In this document: positions 1 through 6,172 of the stretch, piece after piece
How positions within the stretch are numbered: position 1 is the stretch's first letter
Layout: each line of letters opens with the position of its first letter
NCBI GenBank assembly: GCA_937868035.1
Contig: CALMLK010000365.1
Location: forward strand, 1 to 7,145
DNA: 7,145 nucleotides
Direction: 5' to 3'
DNA from: an uncultured Alphaproteobacteria bacterium
GTDB taxonomy: Bacteria; Pseudomonadota; Alphaproteobacteria; Rhizobiales; Aestuariivirgaceae
Made by a program: the position numbers and the translations under genes
The notes under the pieces: generated by a model
What the model was told of the DNA's origin: nothing
The model's database searches: none
Seen by the model: only the letters and a program-made list of their open reading frames with translations

Positions 1-502
1 GGATGATCACGGGGCTGCGGGTGTGAATGGTGGCGACGAGCGCGTTGGCGGATGTGGTGATGATGGCTGCTGTCTCAAGTTCGGATCCGTCCGGCCCCAT
101 CCAGTGTTCCCAGATCCCGGCGAAGGCCATCAACCCGTCATCGGGCCGGTGGATGAAATAGGGCTTCTTCTGGCCGGGCACGTCGCCTTCCCATTCATAG
201 AAGCCATCCGCCGGAATGAGGCAGCGCCGCCGCCGGATGGCATTGCGGAAGGTGGGCTTCTCCAGCACCGTCTCGCAACGGGCGTTGATCAGCGGCTTGC
301 CCGGCGCCACCTCCTTGGCCCATGACGGAACGAAACCCCAGCGCACCAATCCGAAGTGCCGGTTCTCCTGCCCCTTGCGCACGATGGCGATGGGGCCGCC
401 CGGCGTCACGTAGGTGCGCGGCGGGAAGTCCGGCGTCTCCAGATAGTTGAAAAGCGTGCGCGTCTCTTCCGGAGAGCGCCTGAAACTGTAAAGTCCACAC
501 AT
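1..502 (-). CDS. yedK: SRAP-domain protein (YedK/HMCES family), 3' end outside the window
   Basis: The family forms a covalent thiazolidine link with abasic sites in single-stranded DNA and so shields them during replication. Reading leftward from 502, the 167 visible residues begin MCGLYSF, putting the catalytic cysteine at residue 2. This fixes the start, because Met1 must be removed to expose Cys2. Other family landmarks are visible: WGFVPSW (residues 55-61), INARCET (72-78, with the conserved Asn73), a [11 protein letters not shown] block (94-104, active-site Glu103) and IHTRSPVII (159-167, active-site His160). Family members are usually around 220-260 residues, so some 60-90 C-terminal residues lie off the left edge. 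The start codon overlaps that of the divergent NUDIX gene by two bases. I see no Shine-Dalgarno sequence upstream, so a leaderless or very short-leader mRNA is possible. Family assignment is very secure; function is inferred from YedK and HMCES. Confidence 0.95.
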   Translation of the reverse strand, partial: MCGLYSFRRSPEETRTLFNYLETPDFPPRTYVTPGGPIAIVRKGQENRHFGLVRWGFVPSWAKEVAPGKPLINARCETVLEKPTFRNAIRRRRCLIPADGFYEWEGDVPGQKKPYFIHRPDDGLMAFAGIWEHWMGPDGSELETAAIITTSANALVATIHTRSPVII

Positions 503-503
503 G
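500..503. promoter_or_regulatory. Interlocked divergent start codons in one CATG
   Basis: The palindrome CATG holds the ATG of the SRAP gene on the minus strand (502-500) and the ATG of the NUDIX gene on the plus strand (501-503). The SRAP start is forced by the catalytic Cys2. The NUDIX start is forced by an in-frame TAA at 489-491 and by the lack of any other start codon before its first conserved strand. Each gene's promoter and any ribosome binding site must therefore lie inside the other's coding sequence. I see no good Shine-Dalgarno match on either side. Confidence 0.85.
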
Positions 504-920
504 ACGGAAAATCTTAGCAGCGCCCCGCCCCTCATCAAAGCAGCCTCGGCGTGCGTCTGGCACGAGGGGAAAGTGTTGCTGGCACGCCGGGGCAAGGCCC
601 TGGGCCGTGGAACCTGGGCCTTTCCCGGAGGCAAGCTGGAGGCCGGCGAGACCGCATTGGAGGCGGCCCACAGGGAGCTCCTGGAAGAAACGGGTGTTCA
701 GGCAGACCTGCGGGAATTGATCGGCGAGTTCCGCATCTCCACGCCGCAGGCGACCTTCCTGATCAGCAGCTACACAGGGTTGTTTCTCGCCGGAGAAGCA
801 CAGGCCGCGAGCGACTCCGATGCCGTGGCCTGGGTGGCCCCCGCCGAGCTTCCCGCCTTCAACCTCGCCCCGAATATCGCCGGAGCGGTGGCCCGCGCCC
901 GGCAACTGCTGAACCTTTGA
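501..920 (+). CDS. NUDIX hydrolase, MutT-like
   Basis: This 139-residue protein is predicted to hydrolyse a nucleoside diphosphate linked to another group, perhaps an oxidised nucleotide as in MutT. The full NUDIX box is present at residues 44-66: G44, E50, R58-E59, E62-E63, G65, matching G-x5-E-x7-R-E-x2-E-E-x-G. The preceding WAFPGG is typical. Size is normal for a single-domain NUDIX enzyme. The N-terminal strand ([17 protein letters not shown], residues 15-31) follows the usual MutT layout, and the C-terminal part ends with an [15 protein letters not shown] segment (110-124). The only usable start is the ATG at 501. The divergent SRAP partner suggests a role in damaged-nucleotide handling, but NUDIX substrates cannot be read from the box alone, so ADP-ribose or another nucleotide remains possible. 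Confidence 0.93.
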   Translation: MTENLSSAPPLIKAASACVWHEGKVLLARRGKALGRGTWAFPGGKLEAGETALEAAHRELLEETGVQADLRELIGEFRISTPQATFLISSYTGLFLAGEAQAASDSDAVAWVAPAELPAFNLAPNIAGAVARARQLLNL

Positions 921-940
921 AGAAAAATGAGCCGCCCGCG

Positions 941-955
941 TTAACCTTCAATTAA
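941..955. promoter_or_regulatory. Candidate CtrA-type box, TTAA-N7-TTAA
   Basis: The sequence TTAACCTTCAATTAA is an exact match to TTAA-N7-TTAA, the full consensus of the cell-cycle response regulator CtrA of alphaproteobacteria. It lies in the 112-bp gap after the NUDIX gene and 77 bp before the ATG of the small protein at 1033. It is AT-rich in a strongly GC-rich setting. I could not find a convincing -10 element 16-18 bp downstream, so the promoter itself is not resolved. The call rests on the motif, the inferred host group and the position upstream of a gene. Confidence 0.5.
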
Positions 956-1032
956 GGGATGACTCGCTGGCGTGAAGTGCTCTGCTAAGGTGAATCCACT
1001 GACGCCGCACACACTGATTGCCTTTCAAAACC

Positions 1033-1293
1033 ATGCTCAAACTCGATCACAAGCCTGCCCCGCCCCAGCCCGCGCAAGAGGCGAAACAAGTGGCGTTGCG
1101 CTACATCCTCGAGGCCTGGGAAGAGGCCGTGTATGATGGGCTGGACTCCGACGCCATTGCCACCGCCGCGATTTTCGCCGCCCTCTCCGACATGATCGCC
1201 AGCTATGGCGAGGAGCCCGTGGCGCAGATGTGCGCCCGCCTGCCGGAGCGAATCCGTCAGGGCGAGTTCACCGTGGGCAAGACCACCCAGTAA
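1033..1293 (+). CDS. Small conserved-looking hypothetical protein
   Basis: I do not recognise a named family. The product is 86 residues from the ATG at 1033. A TTG at 1018 would add five residues, and an in-frame TGA at 1015 excludes anything longer. After a Pro/Ala/Gln-rich N-terminus the protein looks all-helical and acidic: YILEAWEEAVYDGLDSDAIA, then a hydrophobic helix (TAAIFAALSDMIASYG), then VAQMCARLPERIRQGEF. It has no signal peptide, membrane segment or metal motif. Codon use fits the neighbouring genes and the amphipathic pattern looks real. Similar short proteins occur in Rhizobiales genomes as far as I recall, but I cannot name them. It faces the GNAT gene with only 6 bp between the stop codons and has a CtrA-like box upstream, so cell-cycle control is possible. 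Confidence 0.75.
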   Translation: MLKLDHKPAPPQPAQEAKQVALRYILEAWEEAVYDGLDSDAIATAAIFAALSDMIASYGEEPVAQMCARLPERIRQGEFTVGKTTQ

Positions 1294-1299
1294 TCGTGT

Positions 1300-1761
1300 T
1301 CAGATATCCCGCGCCATGAAGGTGCTGTTGGGGTCCGGCTTGTAGCCTTCGAACGGCGGGCATTCCGCAAAGCCATGGCGCGCATAGAGTGCACGCGCCG
1401 ACGCGAAGAAATCGAACGACCCTGTTTCCAGAAACAAGCGCGACAGCCCCATGGCCTTGGCCTCGCCCATGATGTGGCTGAGCAATGCTGAGCCCACGCC
1501 GCTCCGCCGCGCCGTCTTCAGCGTGTGCATGGATTTGATTTCGCCCTCGTTCGCACTCATGCGTTTCAGCGCGCCAACCCCCATCAGCGTCTCGCCTTCC
1601 CACGCCGACCAGAAGGAAATATCGGGCGACTTGAGGCGCGACACGTCGAAGACATGGGCCGAGCCTTTGGGCGTCACGGAAACATTCGTGTCGAAGTGCA
1701 ACTTCAGCATCGCCAGCACCTGAGGGTCGTCCAGTCCGCCCCGAACAATGCGGAGGCTCAT
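1300..1761 (-). CDS. GNAT-family N-acetyltransferase (YsnE-like)
   Basis: This 153-residue single-domain enzyme is predicted to transfer an acetyl group from acetyl-CoA to an unknown amine. The acetyl-CoA pyrophosphate loop is seen at residues 85-90 (R85-x-x-G88-x-G90, in TARRSGVGSALL). It is preceded by the strand GEIKSMHT (73-80) and followed by RLFLETGSF and ALYARHGFAEC (108-134). The pattern WSAWEGETLMGVGAL, EIKSMHT, LETGS and DPNSTFM resembles the group around Bacillus YsnE, whose substrate I do not know. It is the last gene of the minus-strand operon. Its ATG overlaps the acuI stop as ATGA (1758-1761), so it is probably translated by coupling. Its stop lies 6 bp from the stop of the facing small gene, leaving no room for an ordinary terminator. 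Confidence 0.9.
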   Translation of the reverse strand: MSLRIVRGGLDDPQVLAMLKLHFDTNVSVTPKGSAHVFDVSRLKSPDISFWSAWEGETLMGVGALKRMSANEGEIKSMHTLKTARRSGVGSALLSHIMGEAKAMGLSRLFLETGSFDFFASARALYARHGFAECPPFEGYKPDPNSTFMARDI

Positions 1762-2750
1762 GGCTTCACATCCACCACGACGCGGCCACGCACCTTGCCC
1801 GCCACGATCTCCGCCGCCACGCGCGGCACATCATCAAGCGTGATGTGCGTGGTGAGGGCCGCGAGCTTGCTCCTGTCGAGGTCTTGGGCAATCCGCTTCC
1901 AGCAGGCGATGCGGCGCGGTTGCGGTGTTGTCACGGAATTGACGCCGATGAGCCGCACACCCCGGAGGATGAACGGGGCCACGCTGGTCGGCAAATCCAT
2001 GCCACCCGCAAGTCCCGTTGCCGCAACGGTGCCTTCCGGCAACACTTGCGAAATGGCGTTGGCCAGCATGGTGGAACCCACCGTATCGACAACGCCCGCC
2101 CAGCGCGCCTTCGCCAGCGGCTTCACCGGACCCTGCAACTCCTCGCGGTCAATGATCGACGCGGCCCCGAGCGACCTGAGAAATGCCTCTTCCTCGGGCC
2201 GCCCCGTGGCAGCGACGACGTTGAACCCGAGCTTCGACAGGATGGCGACAGCGGTTGATCCGACCCCGCCCGCCGCACCCGTGACCAGCACTTCGCCCTG
2301 CGCCGGGGTGACGCCCTGCTCTTCCAGCGCCATCACACACAGCATGGCCGTATAGCCCGCAACACCCACGGCCATGGCATCGGCTGTGCTGAATCCATCC
2401 GGCAAGGGCACCAGCCAATCGCCGTTGACGCGGGCCACTTCAGCGAAACCACCGTAGTGGCCTTCGCCGACACCCCAGCCGCCCAGCACGACCTTGTCGC
2501 CGACCTTCCACTGCGGATGGGTGGAGGAGCGCACCGTGCCCGCGAGATCAATGCCCGGCACCAACGGCCAGCGCCGGATGATCGGGCCCTTGCCCGTGAT
2601 CGCCAGGCCATCCTTGTAGTTCACAGACGAGTGCGCAACGTCGATCGTGACATTGCCCTCCATCAGGTCGGCCTCGGTCAGCCGGACAAATTCCACCTTC
2701 TGGCCGTCATCGGTCTTGCTCACGAGGATGGCGCGAAAACGCTCGGTCAC
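1758..2750 (-). CDS. acuI: Acryloyl-CoA reductase (NADPH), AcuI/YhdH-type MDR oxidoreductase
   Basis: This 330-residue cytosolic enzyme belongs to the zinc-free medium-chain dehydrogenase/reductase group that reduces acryloyl-CoA to propionyl-CoA. That step is used in 3-hydroxypropionate and DMSP metabolism and in detoxifying acryloyl-CoA. Visible signs are SSVNYKDGLAITGKG (residues 41-55), PLVPGIDLAGTV (62-73), the glycine-rich nucleotide loop TGAAGGVGSTAV (158-169), and ATGRPEEEAFLRSLGA (181-196), where R184 may contact the NADPH 2'-phosphate. The C-terminus GKVRGRVVVDV closes the MDR fold. Length equals the family norm. It starts with GTG, overlapping the dihydroorotase stop as GTGA (2747-2750), with a good GGAG ribosome site at 2762-2759. 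Close MDR relatives act on other enoyl compounds, so the substrate is inferred from family likeness. Confidence 0.9.
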   Translation of the reverse strand: MTERFRAILVSKTDDGQKVEFVRLTEADLMEGNVTIDVAHSSVNYKDGLAITGKGPIIRRWPLVPGIDLAGTVRSSTHPQWKVGDKVVLGGWGVGEGHYGGFAEVARVNGDWLVPLPDGFSTADAMAVGVAGYTAMLCVMALEEQGVTPAQGEVLVTGAAGGVGSTAVAILSKLGFNVVAATGRPEEEAFLRSLGAASIIDREELQGPVKPLAKARWAGVVDTVGSTMLANAISQVLPEGTVAATGLAGGMDLPTSVAPFILRGVRLIGVNSVTTPQPRRIACWKRIAQDLDRSKLAALTTHITLDDVPRVAAEIVAGKVRGRVVVDVKP

Positions 2751-4090
2751 GTCAGTGTCTCCGGTTGCAGGGCTTCAGTGAATTGCGCGGGTTGCCCCGT
2801 GGCCGGTCCGGGGATTTCGCCCTGCCACATGGCGCAGACACCACGAATGAACGTGCCAACGGGCCAGCCCTGCACACGCACGCCGTCGTAGGGAGTCCAC
2901 TGGCTGCGGCTTTCAATCCATTCATTGCGGATGGTTTCGCTGCGCGACAGATCAACGATGGTGAAATCGGCGTCATAGCCTTCCGCGATGCGGCCCTTGC
3001 GCGACAAGCCGAAGATACGCTGCGGACCATGGGACGTGAGATCAACAAACCGTTCCAGCGTGAGCCGGCCCTTGTTCACATGGTCGAGCATGATGGGCAC
3101 CAGCGTCTGCACGCCGGTCATGCCGGAAGGCGATTGGGGATAGGGCTTGGCCTTTTCTTCCAGCGTGTGCGGCGCGTGATCGGAACCAAGCACATCGACG
3201 AGGCCGGATTGGATCGCGGCCCACAGGCCGTCCCGGTGTTCCGCGCCGCGCACTGGCGGGTTCATCTGCAACCGCGTGCCGAGCCGGGCGTAGTCATCCC
3301 CTGAGAGGGTGAGGTGATGCGGCGTCACCTCCACCGATGCCACATCGCGGTGCTGCGCCAGGATGGGCAACTCGTCCCGCGTGGACACATGCAGGATGTG
3401 GATGCGCTTGCCGTGCCGGCGTGCGATACGGCAGAGGCGCGTGGTGCACAGCACCGCCGCCTCCACGTCGCGCCACACGGGATGGCTCGCGGCATCACCG
3501 GGCACCTGTTGTCCGACACGCTCGCGCAGGCGAAATTCATCTTCGCTGTGAAAGGCCGCCCGCCGCGCCAGGCGCGCAATGATCTGGTCCAGTCCGCCAT
3601 CATCGTCGACCAGCAGATCGCCGGTCGAGGACCCTGCAAAGACCTTGATGCCAGCCGACCCTTCCAGCTTTTCAAGAGCCGGGATGTCAGCGATGTTGTC
3701 CCGCGTGCCGCCGACATAGAAGGCGAAATCGCAGAACATGCGGTTGCGGCCCCGCGCCACCTTGTCCGCCAGGGCTTCCGCGCTGGTTGTCGTTGGTTTG
3801 GTGTTGGGCATCTCGAAGACAACGGTGACGCCTCCCGCCACGGCAGCGCGGCTGCCCGTTTCCAGGTCTTCCTTGTGGGTGGGGCCGGGCTCGCGGAAAT
3901 GCACCTGACTGTCGATCACGCCGGGCAGGATGTGCAACTTGCGGCAGTCCCGCACCTCGGCGGCGGCAAATCCTGCGAGATCGCCCACGGCCACGATGCG
4001 GCCCTTGTCCACGGCGATGTCACGGACACCCATGCCATCCTGGTTGACCACGGTTCCCCCCTTGAGGATGAGATCAACCTGTCGTGACAT
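2747..4090 (-). CDS. pyrC: Dihydroorotase-family amidohydrolase, first metal-site His replaced by Gln
   Basis: Dihydroorotase interconverts carbamoyl-aspartate and dihydroorotate in pyrimidine synthesis. The 447-residue product has the cyclic amidohydrolase layout: N-terminal strands (VDLILKGGTVVNQDG), the first barrel strand PGVIDSQVHFREPG (residues 56-69), EMPNTKP (93-99), AGIKVFAGSSTG (146-157) with candidate carboxylated Lys149, FHSEDE (180-185, His181), HILHVSTRDE (231-240, His234), GSDHAPHT (302-309, Asp304) and a C-terminal KGRIAEGYDADFTIVDL. The usual H-x-H on strand 1 reads Gln62-Val-His64, so one metal ligand is missing. I recall this as normal for an alphaproteobacterial subgroup annotated as dihydroorotase; activity is therefore less sure than family. 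The start at 4090 follows an AAAGG ribosome site (4101-4097). A longer reading up to 4225 would run into ygfZ and lacks family similarity. First gene of the operon with acuI and the GNAT gene. Confidence 0.85.
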   Translation of the reverse strand: MSRQVDLILKGGTVVNQDGMGVRDIAVDKGRIVAVGDLAGFAAAEVRDCRKLHILPGVIDSQVHFREPGPTHKEDLETGSRAAVAGGVTVVFEMPNTKPTTTSAEALADKVARGRNRMFCDFAFYVGGTRDNIADIPALEKLEGSAGIKVFAGSSTGDLLVDDDGGLDQIIARLARRAAFHSEDEFRLRERVGQQVPGDAASHPVWRDVEAAVLCTTRLCRIARRHGKRIHILHVSTRDELPILAQHRDVASVEVTPHHLTLSGDDYARLGTRLQMNPPVRGAEHRDGLWAAIQSGLVDVLGSDHAPHTLEEKAKPYPQSPSGMTGVQTLVPIMLDHVNKGRLTLERFVDLTSHGPQRIFGLSRKGRIAEGYDADFTIVDLSRSETIRNEWIESRSQWTPYDGVRVQGWPVGTFIRGVCAMWQGEIPGPATGQPAQFTEALQPETLT

Positions 4091-4102
4091 GGAGGGCCTT
4101 TC

Positions 4103-4131
4103 TTGATTGGGCGTCCGGGCTTTCGTAAAGA
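4103..4131 (+). promoter_or_regulatory. Candidate sigma-70 promoter for the ygfZ operon
   Basis: TTGATT (4103-4108) and TAAAGA (4126-4131) are separated by 17 bp. The elements match the consensus at 4 of 6 and 3 of 6 positions. A transcript would begin near 4138 and have a leader of about 18 bases before the ygfZ ATG. This is a weak sequence match in the only space available, between two divergent genes. Confidence 0.3.
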
Positions 4132-4150
4132 GAATGCCGAACCGACGCAA
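4122..4150 (-). promoter_or_regulatory. Candidate sigma-70 promoter for the pyrC-acuI-GNAT operon
   Basis: On the minus strand TTGCGT (4150-4145) is followed after 17 bp by TACGAA (4127-4122). It would give a leader of roughly 25 bases carrying the AGAAAGG ribosome site before the ATG at 4090. It overlaps the -10 of the plus-strand candidate, so the two divergent operons may compete for polymerase. Motif quality is modest. Confidence 0.3.
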
Positions 4151-4155
4151 GGCAC

Positions 4156-4980
4156 ATGGCTTCACCATTCGCAGCACAAATTCTTTCCTCCCGCGCCGTC
4201 GTACGGCTTGCGGGCGAAGCGCCATTGGCCTTCCTCCACAACCTCCTCACCTGCGAAACCGCAGACCTGCCGCCCCGCACCTGGGCCTACGGCGCCCTGC
4301 TCTCGCCGCAGGGCAAAATCCAGCATGATGTCTTTGTGATCCATGACGGAACGAACGTCTTCATCGATTGCGCGCTGTCGCAACGCAGCGCCCTGCTGCA
4401 GAAACTGAAGCTCTACCGCCTGCGGGCGAAGATCGAGATCGAGGCGGATGAAGGCAGCCGCATCGCCGTGGGCAGCGCCACAGGACTGGGCGGAGATGAT
4501 CCGCGTCTCGCAAGCCTCGGCCAGCGCAGCATCGTGACCACGGGCGCTTTGTCGGAAGGAACGGGTTACACGGCAACACGCATCGCCCACGGCCTTGCCG
4601 ACAGCGACGCCGACATCGGCGAGAACGCGCTCTTTCCCCACGAAGCCAACCTCGACCTTGTTCACGGCGTGAGTTTCACCAAGGGCTGTTACGTAGGACA
4701 GGAAGTGGTGTCGCGCATGCAACACCGGGGGACGGCCCGCAACCGCATCCTGCCCATCACGGGCACCGCAGCCTTGCCCCCGAAGGGCAGCGAAATCCGT
4801 TCAGGCTCCACCGCCATCGGTGAAGTCTTGTCGTCGGTCGGAACGGAGGGACTGGCCCTCCTCCGCCTCGATCGCCTGGCGGAAGCGACGGCACCACTGC
4901 TGACATCCGCTGTCACGCTCACCGTTCACAAGCCGCAGTGGATGACCCTCCCTGTCACCATCCCGGATGCCGCTGCATGA
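4156..4980 (+). CDS. ygfZ: YgfZ/IBA57-type folate-binding protein, iron-sulfur cluster assembly factor
   Basis: YgfZ is a tetrahydrofolate-dependent protein with a GcvT-like fold that helps build or repair certain Fe-S enzymes, including the tRNA methylthiotransferase MiaB in E. coli. The family signature KGCYVGQEVVSRMQHRG is present at residues 176-192, with the essential cysteine at 178. Upstream parts also fit: LTCETADLPPRTWAYGALLSPQGKI (31-55) as the usual N-terminal folate-fold block, and EANLDLVHGVSFTKGC leading into the signature. Length, 274 residues, is normal for alphaproteobacterial members. The ATG at 4156 has only a close, weak AAGG (4149-4152). Its TGA overlaps the tag ATG as ATGA (4977-4980). 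It opens the plus-strand operon and is divergent from pyrC across 65 bp. Confidence 0.93.
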   Translation: MASPFAAQILSSRAVVRLAGEAPLAFLHNLLTCETADLPPRTWAYGALLSPQGKIQHDVFVIHDGTNVFIDCALSQRSALLQKLKLYRLRAKIEIEADEGSRIAVGSATGLGGDDPRLASLGQRSIVTTGALSEGTGYTATRIAHGLADSDADIGENALFPHEANLDLVHGVSFTKGCYVGQEVVSRMQHRGTARNRILPITGTAALPPKGSEIRSGSTAIGEVLSSVGTEGLALLRLDRLAEATAPLLTSAVTLTVHKPQWMTLPVTIPDAAA

Positions 4981-5567
4981 ATGCCACGCCCCACGACGAC
5001 GGCAAGAACCGCTGCCCCTGGTGCGGCACGGACTCCCTATACGTGCACTATCACGACACCGACTGGGGCGTGCCCGAATATGACTCGCGCGCGTTGTTCG
5101 AGAAGCTCATCCTCGACGGCTTTCAGGCGGGGTTGTCGTGGATCACCATCCTGCGCAAGCGCGATCACTTCCGCACCGTGTTCGACAATTTCGACGCGGA
5201 GAAAATCGCCCGCTACGACGCCCGCAAGGTTGCGGCGCTGATGAACGACCCCGGCATTGTCCGCAACCGGCTGAAGATCGACGCAGCGGTGACGAGCGCC
5301 CAGGCCTATCTCGAAATGCCGGACTTTTCCGCCTATCTCTGGGGCTTCCTCGATGGCAGGCCGGTGCAGAACAGTTTCCGCGGCATGGGCGATGTCCCGG
5401 CCCAGACGCCCCTGGCGGAGAAGATTTCCAAGGACCTCAAGAAGCGCGGCTTCCGTTTCGTCGGACCCACGATTGTCTACGCCTTCATGCAGGCCTGCGG
5501 CCTCGTCAACGACCATCTGGTAGGCTGTCACCGCCATGCACACGTGAAGACTTTGGCCCGCCGATGA
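4977..5567 (+). CDS. tag: DNA-3-methyladenine glycosylase I
   Basis: Tag removes 3-methyladenine from alkylated DNA as the first step of base-excision repair. The 196-residue product aligns along its length with E. coli Tag as I remember it: NRCPWCG (residues 11-17), YVHYHDTDWGVPEYDSRALF (22-41), DGFQAGLSWITILRKR (47-62), KKRGFRFVGPTIVYAFMQACG and GLVNDHLVGCH at the C-terminus. The four zinc ligands are all visible: Cys13, His26, and the His and Cys of NDHLVGC. The position of E. coli Glu38 is aspartate here (Asp47), a conservative change. The start at 4977 is chosen because it gives the ATGA overlap with ygfZ and because the 13 codons upstream simply read through the ygfZ tail. The stop overlaps the HD gene start (5564-5567). 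Confidence 0.95.
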   Translation: MNATPHDDGKNRCPWCGTDSLYVHYHDTDWGVPEYDSRALFEKLILDGFQAGLSWITILRKRDHFRTVFDNFDAEKIARYDARKVAALMNDPGIVRNRLKIDAAVTSAQAYLEMPDFSAYLWGFLDGRPVQNSFRGMGDVPAQTPLAEKISKDLKKRGFRFVGPTIVYAFMQACGLVNDHLVGCHRHAHVKTLARR

Positions 5568-6172
5568 ATACCGTTCCGCCCCGCGCCTGGCAGCGCATGC
5601 TGTCCGGCCGCCGCCTTGACCTGCTCGATCCCTCACCGCTCGATATCGAGATCGAGGACATTGCCCATGGCCTTGCCCGCGTGGCGCGCTGGAATGGACA
5701 AACGCGCGGCGACCACGCCTTCTCCGTGGCGCAGCATTGCGTGGTCGTGGAAGCGATCTTTGCCCACCTCACGCCAGCGGCATCGCGCGCCGACCGGCTT
5801 GTGGCGTTGCTGCACGATGCGCCGGAATATGTGATCGGCGACATGATCTCGCCGTTCAAGGCAGCGCTCGGCGTCGACTACAAGGCCTTCGAGAACCGCC
5901 TGCTCGGCGCCATCCACCTGCGTTTCGGCCTGCCACCCGTGGCCCGCGCCGAATTGCTCGACCAGATCAAGCAGGCCGACCGCGTTGCCGCCTACCTGGA
6001 GGCCACCCAGCTTGCCGGATTTGCCCTGGACGAAGCCCGCCGCTTCTTCGGTAACCCGCGCGGCCTCACCGGGCTCGCACCGGAATTCGGTCACGCCCTT
6101 TCGCCGCTCCCTGCGACCAAAGCCGCATCGCAATACTGTGCGGCCTTCGCCAAATTGCAGGCCGCATCATGA
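5564..6172 (+). CDS. HD-domain phosphohydrolase, YfbR-like
   Basis: This 202-residue protein is a predicted metal-dependent phosphohydrolase, perhaps acting on nucleotides as E. coli YfbR (5'-deoxynucleotidase) does. The HD metal-site residues are visible: His51 (GDHAFSVAQHC, 49-59), His84-Asp85 (LLHDAPEYVIGDM, 82-94) and Asp139 (IKQADRVAAYLEATQL, 135-150). Glu88 after the HD pair and Arg42-Trp43 (VARWNGQTRGDH) match positions important in YfbR. It starts with the ATGA overlap on tag (5564-5567) and ends with another ATGA overlap on the phosphatase gene (6169-6172), giving tight coupling to both. Family is secure. The substrate is inference only; the phosphatase partner might mean a shared pathway that is not yet named. 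Confidence 0.88.
   Translation: MNTVPPRAWQRMLSGRRLDLLDPSPLDIEIEDIAHGLARVARWNGQTRGDHAFSVAQHCVVVEAIFAHLTPAASRADRLVALLHDAPEYVIGDMISPFKAALGVDYKAFENRLLGAIHLRFGLPPVARAELLDQIKQADRVAAYLEATQLAGFALDEARRFFGNPRGLTGLAPEFGHALSPLPATKAASQYCAAFAKLQAAS

Noticed and set aside
195..905. 236-codon open frame on the minus strand opposite the NUDIX gene
   Set aside because: It covers the NUDIX gene and the start of SRAP, both with clear catalytic motifs. Its protein is Gly/Ala/Arg/His-rich with no recognisable fold, typical of antisense frames in GC-rich DNA.
1018..1032. TTG start for the small hypothetical protein
   Set aside because: No ribosome site before it, and an ATG five codons later is the more usual choice; not strictly excluded.
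1525..2355. 276-codon open frame on the plus strand opposite acuI and the GNAT gene
   Set aside because: It runs antisense to two well-supported genes, is rich in Arg/Pro/Ser/Thr and has no family pattern.
3314..4087. 257-codon open frame on the plus strand opposite the dihydroorotase gene
   Set aside because: Antisense shadow of a gene with complete family motifs; no recognisable domain.
4091..4225. Longer N-terminus of the dihydroorotase homologue starting at 4225
   Set aside because: The extra 45 residues do not resemble the family, overlap the ygfZ start, and the ATG at 4090 has its own ribosome binding site.
4938..4976. Thirteen extra N-terminal codons for tag
   Set aside because: They read through the ygfZ tail (MDDPPCHHPGCRC) and are not part of the Tag family; the overlap start at 4977 is better.
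5138..5563. N-terminal extension of the HD-domain protein back to 5138
   Set aside because: This part is the tag gene read in another frame; the HD protein properly begins at the ATGA overlap at 5564.
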